The notes beneath the pieces were generated by a model that was not told where the DNA came from, searched no databases, and was given only the letters and a program-made list of their open reading frames with translations. A stretch of DNA of 64,000 nucleotides. Origin: Paulinella micropora (taxonomy: Eukaryota; Cercozoa; Imbricatea; Euglyphida; Paulinellidae). The DNA lies in the NCBI GenBank assembly GCA_019918135.1, contig WBZZ01006968.1, positions 345,147-409,146 of the forward strand, written 5' to 3'. The translations under genes were made by a program, and so were the position numbers. Shown here piece after piece: positions 10,553 through 21,094 of this stretch (its first letter is position 1; the number at the start of each line of letters is the position of its first letter).

Positions 10553-10584
10553 CAGACTAATGTCGCATCGTCTGGTCCACTCTT

Positions 10585-10755
10585 CCCCCCCCCCCCCCGC
10601 CTTTTTCCCCCCAGGCTCTCGTGTGAGCCCTTTTTGCGCGCCGCCCCCCCCCCCCCCCCCCGTTCGGCTCCCCCCGTCGTTCGCCGTTCGCCCCCCCCCC
10701 CCCCCCCCCCCCCCGTACTGAATTTTTGCATCCCCCCCCCCCCCCCCCCCCCGCC
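10585..10755. repeat. cluster of long poly-C tracts
   Basis: Four poly-C runs, up to about 23 nt, separated by CGTTCGCCGTTCG-like spacers lie just upstream of the F-box-like gene. Similar C or G tracts occur at 4563, 8820, 8911, 15815-15950, 20930-21010, 44218, 46611, 53925, 54112, 57834 and 61018. Glycine/proline-rich frames across them are artefacts of the repeat. Confidence 0.85.
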
Positions 10756-10830
10756 GTTCGCCGTTCCCCCCCAAAAAAAACGAAAAAAAAACCCAAACAT
10801 CCGGGGGGAAACGTCGCTGCGGAAGAACCA

Positions 10831-12787
10831 ATGGCGGCCTTTGACCGAGACGGTATAATCTATCAGCACCTGGCGCTGAGCCTTGGTTGCAGGGACCTGC
10901 TGGCGCTGAGCCAGACCTGCCGTGCTTGGCATCGCAGGGCCAAGGGGCGCGCGTCGCTGTTGCTGTGCCTGCACGCGGCCCTGGACCCCGAGATCACGCG
11001 CAAATCTCTGCCGTGGGGGTCGTTTCGCAGCAGGCGCAACCCGACGTTTCTCTGACCCTGCGCTACATCAGCTGCACCCTGCCGGACGCCAACGTGCGCC
11101 TGCTACAGAGCGTCCTGTCGTGCTTTACTAGAGTCAGGCGGTTGACTGTGAGTGGGCACCCCCGCGCCGTGGCCAGGCTGCTCGCGGCTTGGGCCTCCGC
11201 GCACACCCAGGCAAATATCTGTCTGTACCGGTTGGATTTGACAATCCTGCGGCCTCCCGCGGGGGCTCCGGCGGGCTTTTGGAGCGGGGTGGTTCTGCCG
11301 GGGCTGGCGGCGCTGGCGCCCGGGCTCCGGTCGCTCAGGTTGACCAACGTGGACCTGGGGACGGAGGGCGTGGGCGGCCTGGGCTGCCGCGCGCTGCGAA
11401 CGTTAGAGCTGCACGGGTGCGCTAGGGCGCGCATGTTCGGCCCTGCCTTCCAGCAGCTGGCCCCGCACCTCCGGCGCATCAGCGTGACAAGTGCGGGCCC
11501 ACAACTGCAAGAGCCAGACGACGTGATGGTGTGGCCGGGCCCGGTACGGTGGCGCTGTTTAAAGACAATCAACATGGGCTGCGCGGTAGGCCTGCTGCAG
11601 CTGCTGCGCCGGGCCCCATTAGGCGGTTGCGGTTTGAATTGGGCCCCGGACCTGACCCCCAAGCTAAGAGCGTACAAGCTGCGGGTGTCGGCGTGCCAAT
11701 CAATGATGACAAGCGAGCCGGGCGCCGAGCTTCTGCCGGGGCTGGCGCGCGGCTCGCTGCAACAACTGGCAGCGCTGCTGCTGCCGGGCGGAATCCGCCC
11801 GGCCTGGCTGGACCTGGAACTGCTGAACCTGGGTTCGCGGCACGCAACTCTCTTCGACGACCTGTCAGCGCTCGACCTCTTGAGGCCCGCCGTGCTGTCG
11901 GTGGTGGACCGCGGCTCCGGCGCCGCGCCCGCGCTGGCCCGCGCGTTCTTGGCCCAGCCCGGATACCACAAGCGCGAACTAGCAATTTCTCTAGCCATGC
12001 CAACCAAAAACGTGCTGCTGACGGACTGTCCGGTGCTGGACGACAGGCCGCGCCTGCAACGCTGGACCAGGCGCTGGGAAAAGGTGTTGGCTAACCCACG
12101 GCGGCCGCCGCCCCTCTTTCAACTTGTGCAGCTACATCTCCCACTTTATCAGGCGGAGCCAGCGCGACCCCGGGCCGTTGGTAGAACTGCAGAACAGGCT
12201 GTTGCGCGCTGTGCCGCCTGCCAACAGAGGTCCACGCTTACGTGTCGTTTCTAAGCGGCCGAAGTACCATTTCCCCCCCGTGCCGTGCCCGCGTCAGGGG
12301 CGGCTACACGATCTTGCGTGCGTGGCCTATCAGCAAAAGCGGCGGTCCGACGGTATACAGCTGCGTGCGGGCCCAGTTCAAGAGCGGGAAAGAGATGCTC
12401 TTGGCGTGCGCGACGTCCCCCGACGCCGTGTCCCGCATTCCATGGCAACGGCCGTGGATCGAGGGTACAGCCCTGCGCTTGCTGTTGGCGGACTACCTAA
12501 GCGGCCAGATTGCTCGCTTGTCTCGTTTATACCAGCAGGGGCAGGACTGTGCTGTTGGGGTCCAGAACATCGCGCGTACCGTGGAACAGCTTTGTCGGCA
12601 GGCCCCGGCTACGAATTGCTTCGTGCTCGAGGACCCGATGCCCAGAAGGCTGCTGAACCTGTTGGCGTCGCTGCTCCTGAACGGCGTGTCGACGGCCGTG
12701 CTGGGCGCGTTCGACCAGGACCGCTGGTGGCGGCTAGTAACCCTGCGCCTGGACAACCTGCTGGCGACCGTCGCTGCCGGGGGCTAA
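10831..12787 (+). CDS. F-box-like / leucine-rich-repeat-like protein, frameshifted
   Basis: An ATG at 10831 starts an F-box-like helical segment (DGIIYQHLALSLGCRDLL, then ALSQTCRAWHRRAKG). The frame then changes at a G5 run near 11015 into a long Leu-rich region with LRR-like strands (LRSLRLTNVDLGTEGVGG, CRALRTLELHGCARA, HLRRISVTS) and a TDCPVLDD motif. Two further frame changes, near a C4 run at 12111 and near 12225, lead to the C-terminal helical part ending with TAA at 12785. F-box proteins are substrate receptors of SCF ubiquitin ligases; that role here is inference from the N-terminus and the LRR-like body. About 650 residues if the frames are joined. Confidence 0.5.
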
Positions 12788-13037
12788 TTTTGGGGCAGAA
12801 AAGAGCGTGCTGCGGGGGGGAATTGCGCGAGCGAGCTAGATTTGAGAGAGGGGGGGGAACGGCGGGTCCACGGGGGAGAAAAAGCCCCCCTCCCTCCAAA
12901 TCCACCTCTCTCCGTCCCCTTTTCTCTTAAACAACTTGTTCACTATTAAAAACCTAGCAAATATTTTCTTTTTTTTTACAAGGGCAACACTATCTTTTTG
13001 TCATGTTTATTGCCAGAGATGTGGCGGAGAGAAACCG
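12788..13037. other. intergenic sequence, poly-G and poly-T runs
   Basis: GC-rich then AT-rich spacer after the F-box-like gene. Nothing beyond homopolymer runs is seen. Confidence 0.4.
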
Positions 13038-13197
13038 GTCCGCTAGTCAAATCGACTTGACTAGCGGACTTACCCCCCGAAGCCGATGAACAATTTATCA
13101 GAACAGATTTAAAGTTGGCTCGTACGACTTGACTAGCGGACTTACCCCCCGAAGCCGATGAACAATTTATCAGAACAGATTTAAACTTGGCTCGTAC
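13038..13197. repeat. inverted repeat plus two tandem 72-bp units
   Basis: The unit starting GACTTGACTAGCGGACTTAC occupies 13054-13125 and is repeated almost exactly at 13126-13197; one G/C difference is visible. Just before it, GTCCGCTAGTCAA at 13038-13050 is the inverse complement of TTGACTAGCGGAC in the first unit, giving a hairpin with a short loop. Confidence 0.85.
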
Positions 13198-13538
13198 GGG
13201 GGGTGTGCGGTGGCTGGAATGCAGTCTTTTCTGTGGTCGGCGGTGTAGAAAAAAAGATCCGGCGGGCGCGGCCAAGTGCGCCACCTCCCTGAGCCTCCCT
13301 GGCACAGGAAAATCTATTCCCCGTGAAAAAGGTCCGTCAGGCCAAACGCATGTTCACTATCCCTGCGCAAGCGTGAGAAATGAGGTGAGTGGGGGGAAAG
13401 TGGAACAGGCCCCCAAGATAGGTACAACAAAGCCTGATAAATTTTTTTGGTGGTTAGAAATTTGTCCCCTTTTCAATAAATCCACCCACCCTCCCTCCTC
13501 ACAAAAAAAAAATAAAAAAAATCACTTTAACAAATATG

Positions 13539-15680
13539 CTAATCCTGTGCCAGCTCGGCAGCTTGGGCCAAATCGTCTAAATTCAGCTGTGGCTCCCCTC
13601 CTTGCTTTAGTCGTCGTCGTGTTTGCGTCTTCTTAGCTTGCGATCGTCGCTCTAACTGCACTATTCGTGCCTCTTGCTCTAGCAGTCGTCGCTCTAGTTC
13701 CACTATCCGCGCCTCTTTCTCTAGCAGTCGTTGCTCTAATGTTCCGTGTTGCTGCTGTGGTTCATGAGGCTTTTCTTGTCGCAACTGGGTTGGCAATTGC
13801 TGCTGTGAAGGGACTAGATCCCCTCGACGATTTTTTGCAACTCATACTGTTGAAGCTTCAGATCTTTCGTTTCTGTTTCTAGCATTACTAACCTGAACTC
13901 CGACAGATTCACCTCCGTCTCTGGTAGTTTCATCCAAGCTTGCCACCGTCGATCCCAAGCACGCCAACTGCCACGAAGCTCTGCATAGCTGCGGGCCGTG
14001 CCTTCGCGCACCTGCTGCACTAGCTTGCGCGCTAGGACAATAAGGTTTGCTAATTGTTGGTTCCAATCATTTTCCTTTTCCTCCAATAAGCGCAGTCTGG
14101 CGCCTGTTCTTTGTGATAGTCGAGCCCACCATTCTTTTGATTCTGACTTTGCCTGTTGTTCCGCACTGTCCAGCTCACTTGTCTGCAGCTTATATTTCTC
14201 CTCCTGAGTTTTCCCAGTCCCCTTGCGCACGGCCGTGTCTAGGTAGTTGTGGACGGTCTCCATGAGTTCCAGCGGGGAAGACTCGAAGGCCGATATCCTT
14301 TTGTCTTTCATCACCTGTCCCAGGCGCTTGCTGTCTGTTTCCCGCTGCAGTGTCGTCGACGCAACCCTTTTCAGTTCTGTGACGGCGACGGCCCAGCGCC
14401 TCCAGACAGACCAGAGCGCAGTCAGGAAGGCTTCCACCTCGGCGGCCAACTTGTCAGCCAACTTGTCAGCAGCAAACTGCCTCCACGTGCGCAGGGTCTG
14501 GATGATTTCGTCTTGTCGGCAGAAGCTTAGCAACCTCAAGGAGTGTGTTTCCTTGACAAAGGCCGCCCTTGACCAACTTCCGACATCACTCTCTTGGATG
14601 AGGAAAGTGCGTTGCTTCTTCAACGACGCCGTCTGGCTTAGATTGTCGGCCGCCTGGATTAAGCAACAATCCTCCAGTCCCCGGTCGTTATGCAGAGCCT
14701 CGCGCAACTCTTGCGACCACCACCTTGCGACCACAGACAGGTCCAGATTTCTGTTGACCGAGTTTGCTACCTTAGTCCACAGCACCCCAAAGTACGAAAT
14801 CCGCAGTAAGCCAAAGCTTTTCGCCGCGAGGCTCAGCAGGTTAACAAAGTCAATGGCCGTGGGGTTATCTGCGGCGCTCGGGACTGACCCCCGCTTGATC
14901 TTCCTGAAATACCTAGGCTTCACGTTGCCCGGCACGAACGACTGCAGTGTGCTGCTGTAAATCGTGTCCGTTAGCGCCCAGTTTGCAAGCACGGCTTCCA
15001 TAGCCCTCAGGGCCGACAACAGTTTTTCCACAAACGTCTGAAACGCCTTGCGTCCGGACTCGGGGGTTGTTATTGCCGTGTATGTCAGTAAATCGGTCTC
15101 TGCGTCGGGTCTGAGGCCAGGGGTGAACGCCATCGCGATCCAATGGTTCTGGGCACTGTCCAAAGCTCGCCCCAATGAGAGCGCCGAGGATTCCTATTTG
15201 ACATTTAGGCAGCCGTAGACTGCAGGCGCCAGCCGTCTTTGGTGGAAGTGGTATTGTAGTTGTAAGCTATTGATCAAGTCTGCAACAAACGGCACCGCCT
15301 CGCCGTTGAACGTCAGCTTCTGCAGACACAAGCTTTCCTGTCCGGTCCCGACGGCGATGCGATCAGGCCAGTCGAGCCCAAGGTCGTACGGCTTGGCTAT
15401 GTCTTGCTGTTCGATAACCAGGCAGCGAATGTTTCCAGGCAAGAGTTGCTTCATCTCCGCAGACAAATCACTATTTAGGAGCGAAAGAAGCCTCGGGGCT
15501 ACGCGGGCACCACCCTCGCGCGTTGTGTGCTCTTCTATTTGCAAGGGAGCCCACCCCTCGAATCGGAGATCTACGTCTTCGGCCGGTTGCCCTTCTAATA
15601 AGCCGGCCTCTCTTCGGTGCTGCTGACATACTCTCTTGAGCAAGCCAATCAATTGCAAGATGTGCCCGTGTATTATCCAT
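13539..15680 (-). CDS. large helical protein with C-terminal coiled coil, interrupted
   Basis: The ATG at 15678-15680 starts MDNTRAHLAIDWLAQ. The frame shifts near 15625, then runs to an in-frame TAG at 15194-15196 and continues in the same frame for 450 codons. At an A6 run (minus strand, near 13835) the frame shifts again into a tail with two heptad-like repeats (EKEARIVELERRLLEQEARI) ending near LDDLAQAAELAQD. Joined, it is about 710 residues, mostly alpha-helical and Trp-rich in the middle (WRQFAADKLADKLAAEVEAF, SVWRRWAVAVTELKRV). I do not recognise a family. A scaffold or cytoskeletal-type role would be a guess based on the coiled coil alone. Confidence 0.5.
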
Positions 15681-15732
15681 GGACTTTTTTTTCGCCAGTG
15701 TCTTTTTTAAATAAAGAGATATATACTTAAAA

Positions 15733-15735
<3 letters not shown>

Positions 15736-15765
<30 letters not shown>

Positions 15766-15960
15766 TGAGAAAGAGAGAGAAGAAAAAAAATCAAAGCATC
15801 ATTGTTTCCTCACCCTCCCCCCCCCACCCCCCCGGCCGCCCGCCAGCCTTTCCTCGTCTTTTGTTGTTGTCGGGAGCCGCGTGCGGCCTTTGATTTTGTT
15901 TTTTACCGCCCCCCCCCCCCTCGGCCCCCGCCCCCCCCCCCCCCCCCCCCTCCCCGGTCC
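15736..15960. repeat. (GA)n microsatellite and poly-C cluster
   Basis: A GA-rich run at 15737-15780 is followed by poly-C tracts at about 15817, 15909 and 15930-15950. It separates divergent genes and has no coding signal. Confidence 0.8.
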
Positions 15961-16155
15961 CATCCCTTTTGGAGGTTTTTTTTTCTTTTGCTCGGAGGGG
16001 AGACCCGGGGGGGGGGGGCCTGCCACATTTTCCACCTTTTTTTTCTCTTGCTCCCTTTCACTCCCGCCAGCCGCACGAAAAAAAAAGCTTCGTCCGTCGT
16101 AGTATCTCTCTTCCTTATACTTCAAAAAAGTTACAATAATCAGCAGAGAGCGAGG

Positions 16156-18902
16156 ATGGACGAAACACCCAACATAGCCGCATTACGGGCGGTAGCCGAC
16201 GTCATTCATGGTTACATGCACGATGAAGATCTCTTCCTCGACCAGCCTTCGGGCCTGGGCATAATTAGGGAAGCGCTCGAGCTGCGCGCTAAAGAAACCC
16301 AACGCATACAAACCCAAGAGCGCCGGGCTATTGCAATGGAAGCGGCTTGGCAGAAATGTGTCGAAAGTCTGGAACGTGACAGCCTGTACGATTTTGGGAT
16401 ATTGTCGCCAGAAAACAGGATGCCGACCCGGCACTGCCTACTAAGCTCGAACTCAGGGTCAGCCCTGGTGACGGGTCACATGCCAGGATTAACAGCTGGT
16501 TGAGGCTTTGGCGGGAGGACACCGGCGAGGAACGACACCGAACAGCCAGGACACGATTGTTGAGACACTTGCAACACATCACGGTTGCCGGGCTAACAAA
16601 AGAGGAGCCAAATGACGAGGAGCACGATGACGAGGAGCCAAATGAAGAGGAGCCCGTTGAGCTAAAAGAGCAGCTAGTCGAGCTGCCGATCAGCTTCCTC
16701 AAGCACCAGCACAGCGCCTACAGCCTCGTCCTGCACAACGTGTGGCTGGTGCGCGACTGCGCCGGCGCGGTTTCGTTGTACGCACCCTATTGCACACGGA
16801 TCTACTGGCAGAACGTGCGGTTGGCGGACGAGACCGATAACACGTCCCTGAACCTCGGCGTGGACGAGCCGGGGAAACGGCTCCGGCACTGGGTCCAACT
16901 AAACGACGTGCGAGTTAACAACATTTACCTCGGGCACCCCGCTGCTGAGACCAAGGCTGTCTTTACTCGTGTACAGGCAGCCGACCTTGACGCTATTCAG
17001 CTCCAAACCCTGGACGCAAAGGACTGTGACTTCCATAATGTCAGTTTGCTACTCCGGCACACGGAAAAATATGGTCAGAAGAACGTGACTATCAACGACT
17101 GCCATCTTACCGCCTGTCGTCTGAACGCTCCGGACAGAGCGGGCACGCTATAAAAGATGCCAAGTCGAAACAATCACGCTGGCCACGGTTCTTGGCAGGA
17201 CCTACATCAGCGACTGCCCGCAATTGACCGCGCTCAATTTGGAGCCAGTGAGGACCGATCTGCTGGCACAGAGAGTCGAGCTGTCCATTGTCAAATGTAC
17301 AGCGCTGCGCAGCCTCTGGGTGCCTGAATTCCATGGACACCTGTACATCAAGGACTGTGAGGGTCTGCAAACCATCAAAACGGGCCGCGAGACCGACCAA
17401 CCCCCGGTGCGCCGGGGCCTACCCGACGACGACGCCGACCTCGACAGACAAATGTCGACAGTGTGGCACGTGACTGACTCGGCGGGTAGTTTGGCCACGA
17501 TAGACGGGCCGTACCACGGCGGGCACTCGCCTGTGTTGCTAGAGATCGGCGCCGACCTCAATGTCGACATTCCGCTCCAGCGCTGCGTCCTGAACATAAA
17601 CGGCTTTCTGTGGGTGTCGGTTGGGCCCCACACGTCCAGAATTATTCGGTGGCACCCGCGACCGCTCCGGTTGGAGAGGTACGCGCTGTACAACGTCGCT
17701 AACCGGCCAACCTTGGCGGTGCCCGCTTGGGTGCAGCAGACGACTGCCGGCGAAGATTCCAGGGAAGAGTGGCCAATCGCGGGCAGGGACGCCCTAGAAG
17801 CGAGGTGGTCCGATTGTGCGCAGCTGCTGCTAAACAACGACGAGTACGTCCGCAAGCTATTCGAGGTTGCGGCGTTTTGTCTGGAATGCTTGATAGACAA
17901 TCTACACTCATCCGAAGCAGAGGTCGTCAAGAACCTCCGTGCGCAAGAGGGCTTCAGCCGGCAGATCTTCAGTTCCCAAACCGACCCTCACGTGTCGCCT
18001 GACAATTTAGTGGAAGGCTGCGCGCGCAGGCTTTGGCAAACGCTGAACGAGCTACGTGAAATTCAGGAACAGGTTGCGGCTTACGCAGTCAAGTTGCTGG
18101 ACCGCGGGTTTCGAACAGAGCATCGAGAAGAAAAAAAAGAAGCCCAAAGGACTACGCGAGGTTTGCTTGTGTCGTGAAATGTCTGCAGCCGGAAAGGCCA
18201 GACAATCCGTACGCCTGGCTAGGCGCGGGTTTAGGCAAGTGTCTGCGCAGCGAGACAAGCCTGGTTGGCCTTCTGGGCACGGTTTCTGCCGCGGTCGACG
18301 AGCTGTGCCTGGCCGCCTGGGCACCCGAAAACGACACGGAGCAGATCCTGCGCCTCTTAAATGTAGAGATCCCCCGCTTTTGCAACAAACCCCACGCAGT
18401 GCCAATTTTGTTGTCCGACGGAAGAGCTCTTTTACAGCACATGTTCGAGTTAGATTTCCCGGTCCCCGATGGGCTGCTCAGGTGGGACAGCTCTGTCAAG
18501 AGGGAGGGCAGCCCTGCCACTGCTGGAACCGATAACGGCGTACGCTACTTAGTGCAGCACGTGCTGTTTCGTCTACGAGATACAAATGTATTTCGTCTGC
18601 GGCATACAGAAACGGCCCAGGCCGTTAAGCGCTGGCTCAACGGTTGCAAGGGACCTTACGTAGCCTGGCCGCTACCAGACCCGACTAACAAGATCCCCGG
18701 CTTCGAAGTGGTGAAGTTTTTGTCTTCTAGTCCCCAGGAAAGGCTGCACCGGGCTCGTGCGCCCGCGCCCGCGCCCGAGCCCCCGCCTTTAGGGGGAGAA
18801 GAAGACATATTCGAGTCGCCGCCACACCCTGCGCCTGCTGCAAGACCGCCGCCTGGCAGGCTAACTAAACTCAGATCAGCAAGAAGCTTGCATTTTCGAT
18901 AA
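16156..18902 (+). CDS. large DCP-motif LRR-like protein with Pro-rich tail, frameshifted
   Basis: An ATG at 16156 starts MDETPNIAALRAVADVIHGY. The coding frame changes near 16400, near 17130 and at an A8 run at about 18130. The pieces join to a protein of roughly 910 residues. After an acidic linker (EEPNDEEHDDEEPNEEEP) comes a repeat region with short beta-strands and motifs such as VTINDCHLTACRL, TYISDCPQLTALNL and LYIKDCEGLQTI. A helical domain follows, then a Pro/Ala-rich tail (RAPAPAPEPPPLGG). The DC(P) repeat motif is shared with the genes at 7.2-8.7 and 10.8-12.8 kb, implying a local tandem family. The homopolymer position of at least one frameshift suggests a base-calling error rather than loss of function. 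Confidence 0.55.
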
Positions 18903-19100
18903 AGGAAATTATTTTTTAAAAAAAGACCAACAACAAAAAAAAAAGAAAAAAAGAAAAAAAAAGCTGTCAAAAGGAGCTTTAAAAAAGTTCTCGTTTATTT
19001 CTACCCTCTCCTCCTCCCCCCGTCGAATACCTTCCTCCCTGTACCAAAAAAGAATCAACCAGACTTTTTTTTTAAAAAAAAACCCAAATTTAATTTGACC
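18903..19100. other. intergenic A-rich spacer between convergent genes
   Basis: Poly-A and poly-T runs and a T/C-rich stretch lie between the ends of the gene at 16.2-18.9 kb and the minus-strand surface protein. Nothing else is seen. Confidence 0.5.
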
Positions 19101-20835
19101 TCACGTAAAGCTGCAACCGGCCGTCAGCGGGTCCCAATTGTTCGGCAACGTGACGTTGCTGCCTGCAATGTCGACACAGCCGTCAGCCGCCCTTAGTCCT
19201 GTTAAGTTCCAGGTGCTGATGTTGATAGACGCGCCCGGCTTTAGGCCGAGAAAGGCGTAGGAGGCCAAGAGAACCGAGGACGTGTTCCAGCCCGCCAGCG
19301 AGCCGTTGTAGCCGCTGCCCTCGAACAGGTACGAAATGTTCATCAGCGGGGGTCCCCCGCGTGCCGGTATCGAGAGGTTTCTCAGATTCTGGGTACCTCT
19401 GAGTTGTGCCCCGCGCCCCGGTTCCAGGGCGAAGCCGCTGCCAAAAGAAACCGACCGCAGGGCCGCCGACATGTCGGCAGGCAGGCCGGCGGTCGAAATG
19501 ACGGCCAGGACGCAAACAGAGCCGAGCTTGGAGACGGTGATGTTGTAAGCGCCGCCGCGCTGGTAGGCGTGCACGCACATTTTGGCCGCGCGGGGAACAA
19601 CGCGAGCCGTCTGTGTCGTCGCCCCAGTCGACTAGGAGAACAGATAGGTTGCTGCAGGCGTCGGTGCTCCTGGCAATGGGGCAAGTAGAAATCGCCCGGC
19701 CTTTCGATAAAGATGTGCAAGCGCAGGGGCTCCCCGTGGTCTGGCCGTGTGATGTCGCAGCTCGGGGACAGCCTGGCCTCACTGACATGGCCCTGGAGAC
19801 CGCGGCAGCCGTTGATCTCGACCACGCACGTCAGGTCCCAGGAGCTAATGTCAGGCCCCTCTGAGGGCGTGAGGCCATCGAACATGTCGCGCGCCCACCG
19901 CACCGACGACGTGTTCCAAAGCTCAAGCCCCGCAACCTTTTGACGCACGCGGCTGAACATGCCGGTGGCGTTGACGAGCTGCCCCGTGCGGGGCGGGCAG
20001 ACCTGCAGCAGATTCTCTGCGTTGGCAAAGTGCAGGCCGTTCAGCGGTTCGGGGCCGATGTGCTGGCCGAAGCAGGCCCTCAGCAGCCCCCGCGCGGCTT
20101 CCGGGGGGTAGTTCCGCAAGGTAAAGGCAGGGGGCGACCCGCAAGAACCCTGCCACGTGACCGCGACGTCAAAGACGCCGCCCTGCGCGTACCTGTGCGT
20201 GCACTGCCCGGCGTCCAGCTCACACACATTCGTCTTGCCATCCCCCCAGCTGACCCGTACCACACTTTCGTTGTGCGGTGTGCAGTTGGCAGCAGCTGCG
20301 AGTAACCTCCTCCGCGGCAACGGTCTGGCGGGCGGGGGCTCTAGCGGAAGAGAGAGAGTGGTATTGTCGGAAACGTTCCACTGCAAGTTTAGGTCCGGGA
20401 CACCGAGAACTCTTCTAGCCACGACGCAACAGCCACCGGGAACTCTTCCGGCCACGACGCAACAGCCACCGGGAACTCTTCCGGCCACGACGCAACAGCC
20501 ACCGGGAACTCTTCCGGCCACGACGCAACAGCCATCAACTCTTCCGGCCACGACGTTGACGCAGCCGCCGTCGACCGTCCCAACGTCGACGCAGCCGCCG
20601 TCGACTGGCTGTTGCGTCGTGGCCGGAAGAGTTCCCGGTGGTTGTGGCGGGGCGTAGGCAAGGGACAGGTGAGTAGGTGCGCACAGCCGTTGGCTACGGA
20701 GCCGCGCGCGCCAACCGCACAGGGCCGAATTTGAGGGGAACATTAAGAGGGCACACACAGCTCCAAACAGAGCGGTGGCAGCTAGTCTGCCTTTTAAAAG
20801 AGTGTGTACAGCCCTTTTCTTTTTTAATTCTCTTT
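19101..20835 (-). CDS. secreted BspA-like surface protein with PKD-like repeats, frameshifted
   Basis: The minus-strand frame has a signal-peptide-like hydrophobic start (RLAATALFGAVCALLMFPS), a low-complexity stalk, then two homologous modules. Each module has a PKD-like strand (VRVSWGDGKTNVC; second copy VLLVDWGDDTDGS), a YAQGGVFDVAVTW / YQRGGAYNITVSK strand, and BspA/DUF285-type motifs (LELWNTSSVRWARDMFDG; LAGWNTSSVLLASYAFLG; ISSWDLT / ISTWNLT). Several N-glycosylation sequons are present. The second module is reached only after frame changes around 19560-19720. No ATG is obvious before the signal peptide, so the start is approximate. DUF285 proteins are often cell-surface proteins in protists and bacteria; an adhesive role is inference. 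Confidence 0.6.
20400..20655. repeat. 33-bp minisatellite with an internal inverted copy
   Basis: Four or so units of the 33-bp motif starting CCACCGGGAACTCTTCCGGC lie at 20400-20540. A further copy is inverted at about 20610-20645, after two copies of GACGCAGCCGCCGTCGAC. The unit length is a multiple of three. In one orientation it encodes a mucin-like Thr/Pro/Gln repeat (PPGTLPATTQQ); in the opposite orientation it encodes a Gly/Cys/Val repeat. It sits in the stalk of the surface-protein gene. Confidence 0.8.
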
Positions 20836-21094
20836 TTTTTAACACTAACAACTCAAAAGAAAAAAAACTAACAAAACCTGTGGAGAAACGCCCTCCAATC
20901 CAACAACTACTCTCTAAAAAAAGCCCCCCCCTCTCCCCCGACCCCCCCCCCCCCCCAAAGCTGGCTAGCGCACAGGAAAACCCTTCCCCCCCCCCCTGCC
21001 CCCCCCCCCCTAAAAAAAAGGGGGGAGGGAGGAACCTTTCGTTTCCCATCCCCCCCTCCCCCACCACCTGCAACTCTCTCAGTCCCCTTTCCTT

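Noticed and set aside
10363-10974. Gly-rich or Pro-rich proteins over poly-C/poly-G tracts (also 8.7-9.0, 15.8-16.1, 20.9-21.2, 45.2-46.8 kb)
   Set aside because: They change frame with every homopolymer length and contain no independent protein-like sequence.
5892-15196. Tiny (27-30 nt) introns removing the in-frame TAGs at 5892 and 15194
   Set aside because: GT...TAG segments of 27-30 nt can be drawn and keep frame, but such sizes are exceptional and the removed codons look protein-like.
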